Shown here: one piece after another, positions 17,106 through 25,909 of the stretch | How the letters are laid out: each line of letters opens with the position of its first letter | Numbering within the stretch: the first letter of the stretch is position 1 | Assembly (NCBI GenBank): GCA_017561265.1 | Contig: JAFZDJ010000015.1 | Coordinates: forward strand, 1-38,774 | Source of the DNA: Bacteroidales bacterium | Lineage (GTDB): Bacteria > Bacteroidota > Bacteroidia > Bacteroidales > UBA932 | Length of the DNA stretch: 38,774 nucleotides | Reading direction: 5' to 3' | The notes under the pieces: generated by a model | The model's database searches: none | The model's input: only the letters and a program-made list of their open reading frames with translations | What the model was told of the DNA's origin: nothing | Made by a program: the position numbers and the translations under genes

Positions 17106-19871
17106 ATGGACTATAATTTTAAGGAAATCGAGAGTAAATGGCAGGCATTCTGGGCTGCCAATCACACATTCAAGGCCGAGATTGACAGTTCGAAGCCTAA
17201 ATATTACGTTCTTGACATGTTCCCGTATCCGTCTGGAGCGGGTCTTCATGTAGGACACCCGCTCGGATACATCGCGAGCGATATCTATAGCCGTTACAAG
17301 CGTCTTTGCGGATTCAATGTTCTCCATCCTATGGGATATGATGCCTTCGGACTTCCTGCAGAGCAGTATGCTATCCAGACCGGTCAGCATCCGGCATTGA
17401 CCACCGAGAAGAACATCGCGCGTTATCGTGAGCAGATGGACAGGATCGGTTTCTCTTATGACTGGTCCCGTGAGGTGCGTACATGTGACCCGGGCTATTA
17501 TAAGTGGACTCAGTGGGCTTTTCTCCAGATGTTTGGCAGCTGGTATGACAATGTGCAGCAGAAGGCTCGTCCTATAGCTGAGCTTGAGGCTGCATTTGCT
17601 GAGGGTGGAAGTGTAGCTGTAGATGCTGCATGCGGTGATGTAACCCCTTTTACAGCGGAAGAGTGGAATGCATATGATGAGAGGCAGAAAGCTGATGTCC
17701 TCATGCAGTATCGTATTGCATATCAGGGCGAAACAGCAGTGAACTGGTGTCCTGCACTCGGAACCGTTCTTGCCAATGACGAGGTAAAGGAAGGATATTC
17801 TGTACGTGGAGGTCATCCTGTGGAGCAGAAGAAGATGACCCAGTGGCAGCTTCGTGTTTCTGCATATGCAGGCCGTCTGCTTGAGGATCTCGAGGATCTT
17901 GACTGGACAGATTCGCTCAAGGATATGCAGCGCAACTGGATCGGAAAGAGCCAGGGAGCCGAGATGAACTTCAAGGTTTCCAACGGCACTGAAGAATATG
18001 ACATGACTATCTTCACTACTCGTGCGGATACAGTATTCGGAGTTACATTCATGGTTCTTGCTCCGGAGAGCGAGTGGGTCGAAAAGCTCACAACTCCAGA
18101 CCAGAAGGAGGCGGTAGAGGAGTATCTGGCAATGGCCAAGAAGAAGACCGAGCGTGAGAGAATGATGGAAGCAAGAAAGGTAACAGGTGTTTTCTCCGGT
18201 TCATATGCGACAAATCCTCTCACTGGAAACAAGGTGCCGGTCTGGATCGGTGAATATGTCCTTGCAGGATATGGTACGGGTGCGATCATGGCGGTTCCTG
18301 CGCATGATAGCCGCGACTATGCATTTGCAAAGACATTCGACCTTCCTATCATTCCGCTTATCGAGGGATGTGATGTAAGCGAGTCAAGCTTCGACGCAAA
18401 GGAAGGAATCATGTGCAACTCCGGTTTCCTGAACGGAATGACAGTGAAGGAAGCTATTCCTGCAGCAATCGACTATGTGGAGCAGCATGGTATCGGACAT
18501 AGAAAGATCAATTATCGTCTTCGTGATGCGATCTTCTCTCGCCAGAGATATTGGGGAGAGCCGTTCCCGATGTATTTCAAGGATGGCATCGCTACGCCTA
18601 TGAAGCTCGAGGATCTTCCTCTCCAGCTTCCTGAAGTGGACAAATATCTTCCTACCGAGTCAGGCGAGCCGCCTCTCGGACGTGCAGCGGACTGGACATA
18701 TGAAGGTTATCCTATCGAGCTCAGCACTATGCCTGGCTTCGCAGGCAGCAGCGCATATTATCTGCGTTATATGGATCCTCACAACGAGCAGGCTCTTGTC
18801 AGCCGTGAGGCCGATGAGTATTGGAGAGATGTGGATCTCTATATCGGTGGTACAGAGCATGCTACAGGTCACCTTATCTACTCGCGTTTCTGGAACAAGT
18901 TCCTCTTCGACCTCGGATATGTCTGTGAGAAGGAACCTTTCAAGAAGCTCATAAACCAGGGTATGATCCAGGGACGTTCCAACTTCGTATATCGTATCAT
19001 CAATACAAATACGTTCGTGTCATATGGGCTCAAGGATCAGTATGAGACTACTGAGATCCATGTAGACGTAAACATCGTCCGTAATGATCGTCTTGATCTC
19101 GAAGCATTCAAGGCATGGATGCCTGAGTATGCTACGGCGGAGTTCATACTTGAAGACGGTGAGTATATCTGCGGATGGGCAATCGAGAAGATGTCAAAGT
19201 CTATGTTCAATGTCGTGAACCCGGATATGATCTGTGATACATACGGTGCTGATACTCTGAGACTTTATGAGATGTTCCTCGGCCCTCTCGAACAGTCGAA
19301 GCCATGGGATACAAAGGGTATTGATGGTGTGAACCGTTTCCTCAGAAAGGTATGGAGAATGTTCTATGACCGTGACGGATTCATCGTTACTGACGAGAAG
19401 GCGACACCGGAGGAACTCAAGGCTCTCCACAAGCTTATCGGCAAGGTCCGCAGCGATATCGAATCGTTCTCATTCAATACAGCTGTGAGTGCATTCATGA
19501 TTGCAGTCAACGAGCTTACCGATCTCAAGTGCAGCAAGCGTGAGATCCTTGAGCAGCTCATCATCCTTCTCTCGCCGTTCACTCCGCATATCGCAGAGGA
19601 ACTCTGGGAGGCACTCGGACATAAGGAGAGCATCACATATGCGGCATTCCCTGAATACATCGAGGCATACACCGTTGAGAATACATGTACATATGCGGTT
19701 TCATTCAATGGAAAGATGCGTTTTACGGTAGAGCTTCCTGTGGATATGGCACGCGAGGAAGTCGATGCGCATGTGCGTGGACTTGAGCAGACAGCAAAAT
19801 ATGTTGCCGGAGGTAATATTGTCAAAGTCATCGTTGTTCCGGGCAAGATTGTCAACATCGTTGTTAAATAA
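17106..19871 (+). CDS. leuS: Leucyl-tRNA synthetase
   Basis: The 921-residue protein charges tRNA-Leu with leucine. The class I signature HVGH is at 48-51 (in [15 protein letters not shown]) and KMSKS is at 695-699. The CP1 editing domain is visible in [12 protein letters not shown] and [19 protein letters not shown], which clears mischarged amino acids. An insertion after the early Rossmann region (around [15 protein letters not shown]) and one before KMSKS look typical of Bacteroidota LeuRS. The frame is open further upstream to 16956, but [16 protein letters not shown] at 17106 is the conserved N-terminus and lies just after a promoter box. It is followed after 12 bases by the YitT genes. 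Confidence 0.97.
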   Translation: MDYNFKEIESKWQAFWAANHTFKAEIDSSKPKYYVLDMFPYPSGAGLHVGHPLGYIASDIYSRYKRLCGFNVLHPMGYDAFGLPAEQYAIQTGQHPALTTEKNIARYREQMDRIGFSYDWSREVRTCDPGYYKWTQWAFLQMFGSWYDNVQQKARPIAELEAAFAEGGSVAVDAACGDVTPFTAEEWNAYDERQKADVLMQYRIAYQGETAVNWCPALGTVLANDEVKEGYSVRGGHPVEQKKMTQWQLRVSAYAGRLLEDLEDLDWTDSLKDMQRNWIGKSQGAEMNFKVSNGTEEYDMTIFTTRADTVFGVTFMVLAPESEWVEKLTTPDQKEAVEEYLAMAKKKTERERMMEARKVTGVFSGSYATNPLTGNKVPVWIGEYVLAGYGTGAIMAVPAHDSRDYAFAKTFDLPIIPLIEGCDVSESSFDAKEGIMCNSGFLNGMTVKEAIPAAIDYVEQHGIGHRKINYRLRDAIFSRQRYWGEPFPMYFKDGIATPMKLEDLPLQLPEVDKYLPTESGEPPLGRAADWTYEGYPIELSTMPGFAGSSAYYLRYMDPHNEQALVSREADEYWRDVDLYIGGTEHATGHLIYSRFWNKFLFDLGYVCEKEPFKKLINQGMIQGRSNFVYRIINTNTFVSYGLKDQYETTEIHVDVNIVRNDRLDLEAFKAWMPEYATAEFILEDGEYICGWAIEKMSKSMFNVVNPDMICDTYGADTLRLYEMFLGPLEQSKPWDTKGIDGVNRFLRKVWRMFYDRDGFIVTDEKATPEELKALHKLIGKVRSDIESFSFNTAVSAFMIAVNELTDLKCSKREILEQLIILLSPFTPHIAEELWEALGHKESITYAAFPEYIEAYTVENTCTYAVSFNGKMRFTVELPVDMAREEVDAHVRGLEQTAKYVAGGNIVKVIVVPGKIVNIVVK

Positions 19872-19883
19872 TTACGAAGACCT

Positions 19884-20795
19884 ATGAAAACTAGTAAGGT
19901 TTTGTCTGTACTTTGGGATTATTTCCTGATTACAGTCGGTTCGATTATCTTCTGTCTGGCATGGACATCGTTCCTTCTGCCAAACGGTTTGTCAAGTGGC
20001 GGATTGACAGGTCTCTGCAGTATTCTGCAGTATGGACTTAACATTCCGATCGGATGGACTTATCCGACTCTCAACATCATTCTTCTGATACTGGGCTTTA
20101 TAAGTCTGGGAAAGGCATTTGGTGTAAAGACTGTGTATGTTATTGTGATAACATCCATTCTGTTCGAGGTACTTCCGAAGTTTCCGGTTCTTGAAGTGAC
20201 CAATTTCCCGGACAAGCTTCTGGTTGCATTGTTGGGTGCTGCCATGGAGTCTGTCGGTATCGGTCTTGTCATGCTCAGAGGAGGAAGCACAGGAGGTACT
20301 GACATCATTGCCATGATGATCAATAAGTATTGGCCTGTTTCTGTAGGAAAAGTGTATCTTTATACAGACATATTCATCATTACATCTCTCCTCCTTGTTC
20401 CTGACAAGGGAATTGTAGATATGATTTATGCATATGTGGTCATGTTCGGATTCTCATTTGGAATCGATTATGTGCTGTTGGGAAATAAATCATCTATCCA
20501 GCTGTTGGTATTCTCATCAAAATATACTGAAATAGCAGATCATATCATAAATAACGTTGGAAGAGGCGTCACAGCACTTCAGTCAGTAGGATGGTATTCT
20601 CAGAAAGAAAGCAAGGTCCTTCTTATCATTTTGCGTAAGACTCAGATGAACGAAGTGATACACGAGATCAAGAAGATTGACGACAGAGCCTTTGTGTCGG
20701 TGTCTTCAGCTCATAGTGTCTACGGCGAAGGTTTCGAAGAGATCAAGACAGGACTGAATCTTAAGAAAAACTCTAAAGGAGAGGAGAGAGAATAA
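19884..20795 (+). CDS. YitT-family membrane protein, first copy
   Basis: The 303-residue protein has about six N-terminal membrane helices (DUF161 type), the conserved GSTGGTDI motif at 134-141, and a C-terminal soluble DUF2179 domain (GRGVTALQSVGWYSQKES onward). YitT proteins are widespread inner-membrane proteins of unknown transport function. It begins 12 bases after leuS and overlaps the next YitT gene by one base, so they form one operon. The two YitT proteins share layout and motifs, consistent with an old duplication. The physiological substrate is unknown. Confidence 0.9.
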   Translation: MKTSKVLSVLWDYFLITVGSIIFCLAWTSFLLPNGLSSGGLTGLCSILQYGLNIPIGWTYPTLNIILLILGFISLGKAFGVKTVYVIVITSILFEVLPKFPVLEVTNFPDKLLVALLGAAMESVGIGLVMLRGGSTGGTDIIAMMINKYWPVSVGKVYLYTDIFIITSLLLVPDKGIVDMIYAYVVMFGFSFGIDYVLLGNKSSIQLLVFSSKYTEIADHIINNVGRGVTALQSVGWYSQKESKVLLIILRKTQMNEVIHEIKKIDDRAFVSVSSAHSVYGEGFEEIKTGLNLKKNSKGEERE

Positions 20796-21745
20796 TGGGA
20801 GCAATCAATTACAGACCTTCAATAGGAACTCTTATCAAGGAATACCTGCTTATAACCGTAGGTCTTACAATGTATGCGTTGGGATGGGCGATGTTCCTCA
20901 CACCTAACGGCATGATCGGAGGAGGCGTGACCGGTTTTGCGGCTATCCTGCAGTATGCGACACATGGTGCCATACCTATTTCAATTACATACTTCATACT
21001 GAACATTATTCTTCTGATTGTCGGTACGAAGATTCTTGGAACAGGTTTCGGAGCCAAGACTATTTTTGCCATAATCATGACATCGGTCATGTTGGCTGTC
21101 ACCCAGAAGTTCATTCCGGTGGATTTTGTGGATGAGTTTGCACAGGATAGCAAGATTGTATGTACTGTTCTTGGCGGTATCATGGCCGGTGTCGGTATCG
21201 GTTTGTCTATGTCGCAGGGAGGAAGTACCGGAGGTACAGACATCATAGCGTTGATATGGTGTAAGTTCAAGCACGCATCTCCAGGAAAAGTAATCCTTAT
21301 CATTGATATCCTCATCATCCTTTCCTCTCTTCTCCTGCCTTCGTATGACAGGAACGGAGATTTGCTTTCATATCCGGAGAAGGTTGCGATTGTGGTATAC
21401 GGACTCATGCAGGTGACTGTGTGCGGATATGCCATTGACCTTTATATCTCTGGTTCGAAGCAGTCAGTCCAGGCATTCATCTTTACTAAGAAAGTAGATG
21501 AAATGGCTGATGTCATAGCATTCGACATGAAGAGGGGAGTGACCGTGCTCCCTGCCAAGGGATGGTACTCGAAGGAGAACAAGCAGGTCATCATGGTAGT
21601 GACAAGAAAGACTGACCTGAACCTTCTTTTAAGGTACGTTAAGTCTATCGATCCAGATGCTTTTCTTTCGGTTTCATCCGTAATGGGTGTTTACGGACAG
21701 GGTTTTGATACCATAAAAGTCAAGTCGACCAAGGAAAAACGTTAA
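20795..21745 (+). CDS. YitT-family membrane protein, second copy
   Basis: The 316-residue protein is a second YitT-type membrane protein with the same architecture: helices, GSTGGTDIIAL, and a DUF2179 tail (RGVTVLPAKGWYSKENKQ). The start ATG overlaps the stop of the first copy by one base, indicating translational coupling. Sequence is clearly related to the first copy but diverged, so the duplication is not recent. The pair may assemble as a heteromer, but this is inference. It ends shortly before a strong terminator. Confidence 0.9.
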   Translation: MGAINYRPSIGTLIKEYLLITVGLTMYALGWAMFLTPNGMIGGGVTGFAAILQYATHGAIPISITYFILNIILLIVGTKILGTGFGAKTIFAIIMTSVMLAVTQKFIPVDFVDEFAQDSKIVCTVLGGIMAGVGIGLSMSQGGSTGGTDIIALIWCKFKHASPGKVILIIDILIILSSLLLPSYDRNGDLLSYPEKVAIVVYGLMQVTVCGYAIDLYISGSKQSVQAFIFTKKVDEMADVIAFDMKRGVTVLPAKGWYSKENKQVIMVVTRKTDLNLLLRYVKSIDPDAFLSVSSVMGVYGQGFDTIKVKSTKEKR

Positions 21746-21784
21746 AAAAAAGGAAATTTTTATAAAAAAAAGAAAAATGTGACG

Positions 21785-21832
21785 AATGTCGGCGTTCCTG
21801 AGCATCAGGCAACGCCGACATTACTTATTTTT
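21785..21832 (+). terminator. Strong intrinsic terminator of the leuS-yitT operon
   Basis: The outer stem is AATGTCGGCGTT (21785-21796) with AACGCCGACATT (21811-21822). An inner stem, CCTGA with TCAGG around GCA, extends it, giving 17 base pairs with one bulged C. A T-rich tract follows. An ATG at 21786 lies inside this hairpin and is not a plausible start for the next gene. Confidence 0.9.
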
Positions 21833-21855
21833 GTCCATCGCAAATTGTCACAATT
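21826..21855 (+). promoter_or_regulatory. Possible promoter and operator of the membrane AraC-type regulator
   Basis: TATTTTTG (21826-21833) fits the TAnnTTTG consensus but overlaps the terminator's T-tract, so it may be fortuitous. Downstream, AATTGT C ACAATT (21843-21855) is a perfect 13-bp palindrome with 6-bp arms, 8 bases before the start codon. That position suits autoregulation. Confidence 0.3.
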
Positions 21856-21863
21856 GTAATGTC

Positions 21864-22937
21864 ATGGAACTTTCTGTAATAGTGCTGATCGTCTTGTCTA
21901 TAACCGGTATTGCAATATATCAGGTCATCAGGAACCGTAACCAGCCATCTGTTGATGATGGCCGCAAACGGATGTTGCCCTGGGTAATGGCTTTGACGGG
22001 ATTTTCCATCTTGTCCGACATCATATCATGCGGTGTCTCTTCTCCTGCTGTCATTGTTGATCTGATGCCGGGTGTGATTGTTCTATGGCTCCTGACTTCA
22101 TCAATATGGGAATATCAATGGATCGGGAAAGCAGCCGGAATTCTAATCGCCTTCGGACTGGTTGTTACAGCATATCATCTGGGAGCTCTTATGAACCTCT
22201 TCCCGGAGCCGGGGCGAAATACGGCACTTGTGCTGCTTGTCTTCATGAATGCGGTTCTTGTTTCCTGCCTTGTTTACGGGTTCATTGTGTGTCTGCGTGA
22301 TGTCAAAGCTGTAATGAGGTCCGGAACGGTATGGTTTGCTGTCAGCCTGATGGTAGATATGGTTTATCTCATTTTCATCATTGCGTCATCAGCCTTATGG
22401 CAGATTGAAGCCGTACTGCCGGCTTTGTTTCTAATGGGAGGAATCCTTGTCGCCTTGGGAATCAGGATAATGACTGACTCGCTGTTCCTTTTATGGAGGA
22501 AGCAGGAGAGGATAATAGCAGAATCCATGAAGGTCACTTCAGTGGCTGCAGTTGTGGATGAGTCCAGGATTGATGATGTTTATAAGGATCTGTATGAAAG
22601 GGTCAAGACATATTTTGAAACGGAGAAGCCATATCTGAACGGTGAACTAACTATAAACGATATGGTAAAGGCATTGTATTCCAACAAGCTATACATTTCC
22701 AGGGCGATCAGCCAGTTTACCGGAAGGAATTTCTGCCAGTTTGTCAATTATTATAGAGTCATGCATTCGATTGAATGCTTCAGGAACAATCCGGATCTTA
22801 AGGTGCACGAACTTGGAAGTATGAGCGGATTCAACACTATAGTCTCCTTCAATATGGCTTTCAGACTTTTCATGGGAGAGAATCCGAGCGACTGGTGCAG
22901 ACGTGAGAGAAGCAGGATAATAAAGAAGAAAAAATAA
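21864..22937 (+). CDS. Membrane-anchored AraC-type transcriptional regulator
   Basis: From the ATG at 21864 the product is 357 residues. The N-terminal 230 or so residues contain about seven hydrophobic segments, the first MELSVIVLIVLSITGIAIY and the last around LFLMGGILVALGIRIM. A linker of about 45 residues leads to a C-terminal AraC-type helix-turn-helix pair (LTINDMVKALYSNKLYISRAISQF, then HELGSMSGFNTIVSFNMAFR). This suggests a one-component, membrane-bound transcription factor that senses a signal in or outside the membrane. The ligand and target are unknown. The upstream ORF start at 21786 is rejected because it lies in a terminator hairpin. It precedes ettA, which has its own promoter. 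Confidence 0.8.
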   Translation: MELSVIVLIVLSITGIAIYQVIRNRNQPSVDDGRKRMLPWVMALTGFSILSDIISCGVSSPAVIVDLMPGVIVLWLLTSSIWEYQWIGKAAGILIAFGLVVTAYHLGALMNLFPEPGRNTALVLLVFMNAVLVSCLVYGFIVCLRDVKAVMRSGTVWFAVSLMVDMVYLIFIIASSALWQIEAVLPALFLMGGILVALGIRIMTDSLFLLWRKQERIIAESMKVTSVAAVVDESRIDDVYKDLYERVKTYFETEKPYLNGELTINDMVKALYSNKLYISRAISQFTGRNFCQFVNYYRVMHSIECFRNNPDLKVHELGSMSGFNTIVSFNMAFRLFMGENPSDWCRRERSRIIKKKK

Positions 22938-22938
22938 G

Positions 22939-22969
22939 TTGTGGAATCGGGGAAGTAAGATTATCTTTG
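22939..22969 (+). promoter_or_regulatory. Predicted promoter of ettA
   Basis: TTG at 22939-22941 and TATCTTTG at 22962-22969 are 20 bases apart, a good Bacteroidota -33/-7 pair. The start codon follows 36 bases downstream. The -33 element begins two bases after the stop of the upstream regulator gene. Confidence 0.65.
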
Positions 22970-23005
22970 CGGAAAATAGATTATTCAATTAAAATATAGT
23001 CATTT

Positions 23006-24685
23006 ATGGCAGACGAGAAGATTATTTTTTCGATGAATGGAGTGGGTAAGATACTCCCTCACAACAACAGGGTGATTCTCAAGGATATATACCTCTCATT
23101 CTTTTATGGTGCAAAGATCGGTATTGTAGGTCTCAACGGTTCAGGTAAGTCTACATTGATGAAGATCATTGCTGGTATTGAAACAGGATATCAGGGTGAG
23201 GTAGTATGGGCTCCGGGTTATTCAGTAGGTTATCTTGAGCAGGAACCTCAGATGGATCCGGAAAAGACCGTGATCGAGGTCGTTCAGGAAGGCGTACAGG
23301 AAGTCATGGATATTCTTAAGGAATATGAAGAAGTCAACATGAAGTTCTGCGAGCCTATGTCTGATGAGGAGATGGCAGCTCTTATCGAGCGTCAGGGAGA
23401 GCTTACAGAGAAGATCGAGAATTGCGGAGGATGGGAAATCGATTCTAAGCTTGAAAGAGCTATGGACGCACTTCAGTGTCCGCCTTCTGATGCCAAGGTT
23501 TCGACATTGAGTGGTGGTGAACGTCGTCGTGTGGCTCTATGCCGACTTCTTCTCCGTCAGCCTGATGTGCTTCTTCTTGACGAGCCTACCAACCATCTCG
23601 ATACAGAGAGTATCCAGTGGCTCGAGGCGCACCTTCAGCAGTATAAGGGTACTGTCATCGCTGTTACCCATGACCGTTACTTCCTTGACAATGTAGCCGG
23701 ATGGATTCTCGAACTTGACAGAGGAGAAGGTATTCCTTGGAAGGGTAATTATTCTTCATGGCTTGATCAGAAGAGTACCCGTCTTGCTCAGGAGGAAAAG
23801 CAGGAGAGCAAGCGTCGCAAGGCTCTGGAGCGTGAGCTCGAATGGGTTCGAATGGCTCCTAAGGCTCGCCACGCGAAGTCCAAGGCACGTTTGGGTGCAT
23901 ATGAGAAACTTGCTGCAGATGACGGCCGCGAGAAGGAAGCCAATCTCGAAATCTTCATCCCTAACGGTCCTAGACTTGGAAACAAGGTCATCGAGTTCAA
24001 GAACGTGTCAAAGGGATATGGCGACAAGCTCCTTTATGAAAATCTTAACTTTGTCCTTCCACCAGCAGGTATCGTAGGTGTTATCGGACCTAACGGTGCC
24101 GGTAAGACGACCCTTTTCCGTCTTATCATGGGGCTTGATACTCCTGACACAGGTGAGATTACAGTCGGTGAGACAGTAAAGCTTGCATATGTCGATCAGC
24201 AGCATAGAAGCATTGATCCGGAAAAGACCGTGTATGAGACAATTGCAGATAATTCAGAGTTTGTGAAGCTTGGCAAGAAGGAAGTAAATGCCCGTGCCTA
24301 TGTGTCGCGTTTCAACTTCTCCGGAGCCGATCAGGAGAAACTCTGCGGAATTCTTTCAGGTGGTGAGAGAAACCGTCTCCATCTTGCCCTTACATTGAAG
24401 GATGAGGGTAACGTCCTTCTCCTTGACGAGCCTACCAACGATGTGGACGTAAATACAATCCGTGCTCTTGAGGAAGGTCTTGAGAATTTTGCAGGCTGTG
24501 CTGTAGTCATTTCGCACGACCGTTGGTTCCTTGACCGTATCGCGACACATATCCTTGCATTCGAGGGTGATTCTCAGGTTTACTTCTTTGAAGGAACTTA
24601 TTCAGAATACGAGGAAAACAAGAAGCGTCGTCTTGGAAACGAGGAACCTAAGAGGTTCAAGTACAAGAAGCTTATGGCGGAGTAG
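23006..24685 (+). CDS. ettA: Energy-dependent translational throttle protein EttA (ABC-F)
   Basis: The 559-residue protein is an ABC-F ATPase without membrane domains. It has two nucleotide-binding domains: Walker A GLNGSGKS (43-50) and GPNGAGKT (361-368), signatures LSGGERRR and LSGGERNR, and Walker B segments DEPTNHLD and DEPTNDVD. A charged helical linker (EEKQESKRRKALERELEW) separates the domains. Length, linker and the C-terminal KRFKYKKLMAE match EttA, which binds the ribosomal E site and gates elongation according to ADP/ATP. There is no antibiotic-resistance-type long linker. It has its own promoter and is followed after 10 bases by a hydrolase gene. Confidence 0.93.
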   Translation: MADEKIIFSMNGVGKILPHNNRVILKDIYLSFFYGAKIGIVGLNGSGKSTLMKIIAGIETGYQGEVVWAPGYSVGYLEQEPQMDPEKTVIEVVQEGVQEVMDILKEYEEVNMKFCEPMSDEEMAALIERQGELTEKIENCGGWEIDSKLERAMDALQCPPSDAKVSTLSGGERRRVALCRLLLRQPDVLLLDEPTNHLDTESIQWLEAHLQQYKGTVIAVTHDRYFLDNVAGWILELDRGEGIPWKGNYSSWLDQKSTRLAQEEKQESKRRKALERELEWVRMAPKARHAKSKARLGAYEKLAADDGREKEANLEIFIPNGPRLGNKVIEFKNVSKGYGDKLLYENLNFVLPPAGIVGVIGPNGAGKTTLFRLIMGLDTPDTGEITVGETVKLAYVDQQHRSIDPEKTVYETIADNSEFVKLGKKEVNARAYVSRFNFSGADQEKLCGILSGGERNRLHLALTLKDEGNVLLLDEPTNDVDVNTIRALEEGLENFAGCAVVISHDRWFLDRIATHILAFEGDSQVYFFEGTYSEYEENKKRRLGNEEPKRFKYKKLMAE

Positions 24686-24695
24686 AGCCGTATAT

Positions 24696-25829
24696 ATGCG
24701 TCTGAGTTTATTGATTTTTGCACTTTGCTGTTCTATGGCGGCAAATGCCGGAAAGACCTCAGGGAAGTACTATGTCCCTGAGGTCGGGAAGTCTCCCGAT
24801 CCGGAAATGACCGTACTGTATGTCGAGGACAGGGGAGGATATGAATGCCGGTATGTGGAATTCACGGTTGAAGGGAAACGAAGGGCCAGGGAACGTGTGA
24901 GGGCATATCTTCTCGTCCCGGACCAGGCTTCTGAGGCCGGAAAGTGTCCTGCTGTGCTTATGCTCCATGACCACGGTGCAAGATTCGATATAGGAAAGGA
25001 GAAACTCGTACGGCCTCCTGCAGCTGTACTTCCCCATGGTTCAGACGACCATATCGCACGCTCGTCAAAACAATGGGTTGACAAGAATTTCGACGGAGTC
25101 TGGCTGGCTGACTCGATTGCCAGACAGGGATATGTGGTTCTGGCAGCTGATGCCCTTTATTGGGGAGAACGCTCGAATCCTGAAGCCCAGAGGTGGTCTG
25201 AACTTAATTATGCTGACGAGTCAGACTTCTCGGAAGTTTCGGACATGACTTTGAATGCCGGAGCAAGAAAGGATACTGTCAAGGCATTGAAGAACAGGGT
25301 GTACGAAGGCCAGCGTAAAGTCTATGACGACCTTCTCTCCCGAGATGACATCTGGGCTGAGAAGATGCTCCGTGATGATATCGCTTCAGTCGGCCTCTTG
25401 AAGTCGCTTCCTTATGTAGATCCTGAAAATATCGGTGCGTTCGGATTTTCCATGGGTGCTCATCGTTGCTGGATGCTTGCAGCATTCTGCGATGATGTCA
25501 AGTGCGGTGTGGCTCTCTCATGGATGACGACCCTAGACAGAGATGTCGAGATGTCGGCCTCAGATTATTCGATGGCCGTCATGCCTATGCGTGAACAGCT
25601 TGACTTCGGAGACATAGGAATCTTCCTTGCCCCGAAACCCATGCTGTTCCTGTCCGGCACCGCAGATCACCTGTTCCCTAAAGAAAAAGTGACCATGGCA
25701 TTCGAAAAGCTGAAGAGTCATTACCACGACTGCCAGGAAAACCTTGAAACCCGATTCTTCGAGGGCGGACACCATTGCGGCAAGGATGTGCAATCCGTCA
25801 TAATCGGCTATCTTGACGACAATCTCTAG
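24696..25829 (+). CDS. Secreted dienelactone-hydrolase-like alpha/beta hydrolase
   Basis: The preferred start at 24696, 10 bases after ettA, gives 377 residues with a signal peptide (MRLSLLIFALCCSMAANA). The frame is open further upstream within ettA, but that extension is in another gene. The fold is alpha/beta hydrolase. The LMLHDHGARFDIGKEKLVRP segment is typical of a Bacteroidota hydrolase subgroup. The catalytic set is Ser252 in GFSMGAHR, Asp324 in GTADHLF and His359 or His360 in GGHHCG. The substrate is unknown; related enzymes include xylan acetylesterases and glucuronoyl-type esterases. It ends before a bidirectional terminator shared with uxaC. Confidence 0.8.
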   Translation: MRLSLLIFALCCSMAANAGKTSGKYYVPEVGKSPDPEMTVLYVEDRGGYECRYVEFTVEGKRRARERVRAYLLVPDQASEAGKCPAVLMLHDHGARFDIGKEKLVRPPAAVLPHGSDDHIARSSKQWVDKNFDGVWLADSIARQGYVVLAADALYWGERSNPEAQRWSELNYADESDFSEVSDMTLNAGARKDTVKALKNRVYEGQRKVYDDLLSRDDIWAEKMLRDDIASVGLLKSLPYVDPENIGAFGFSMGAHRCWMLAAFCDDVKCGVALSWMTTLDRDVEMSASDYSMAVMPMREQLDFGDIGIFLAPKPMLFLSGTADHLFPKEKVTMAFEKLKSHYHDCQENLETRFFEGGHHCGKDVQSVIIGYLDDNL

Positions 25830-25851
25830 ATATGAGTTTACTTATATTAAG

Positions 25852-25893
25852 AATCCGGCCCGGCACCACAAAGGTACCAAGGCCGGATTTTCT
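25852..25893. terminator. Intrinsic terminator between the hydrolase gene and uxaC
   Basis: AATCCGGCC (25852-25860) pairs with GGCCGGATT (25881-25889) across a 20-base loop and is followed by TTCTT on the plus strand. It lies in the gap between the convergent genes. For the minus-strand uxaC transcript the hairpin is followed by a weaker A/T-rich tract, so termination in that direction is less certain. Confidence 0.75.
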
Positions 25894-25909
25894 TCATATG
25901 CTGGTAAAC

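Noticed and set aside
17073..17816. 247-codon minus-strand frame opposite leuS
   Set aside because: Shadow of leuS; no recognisable motif.
21786..21863. Upstream extension of the AraC-type regulator
   Set aside because: The start codon lies inside a strong terminator hairpin, and the first predicted membrane helix begins at the 21864 start.
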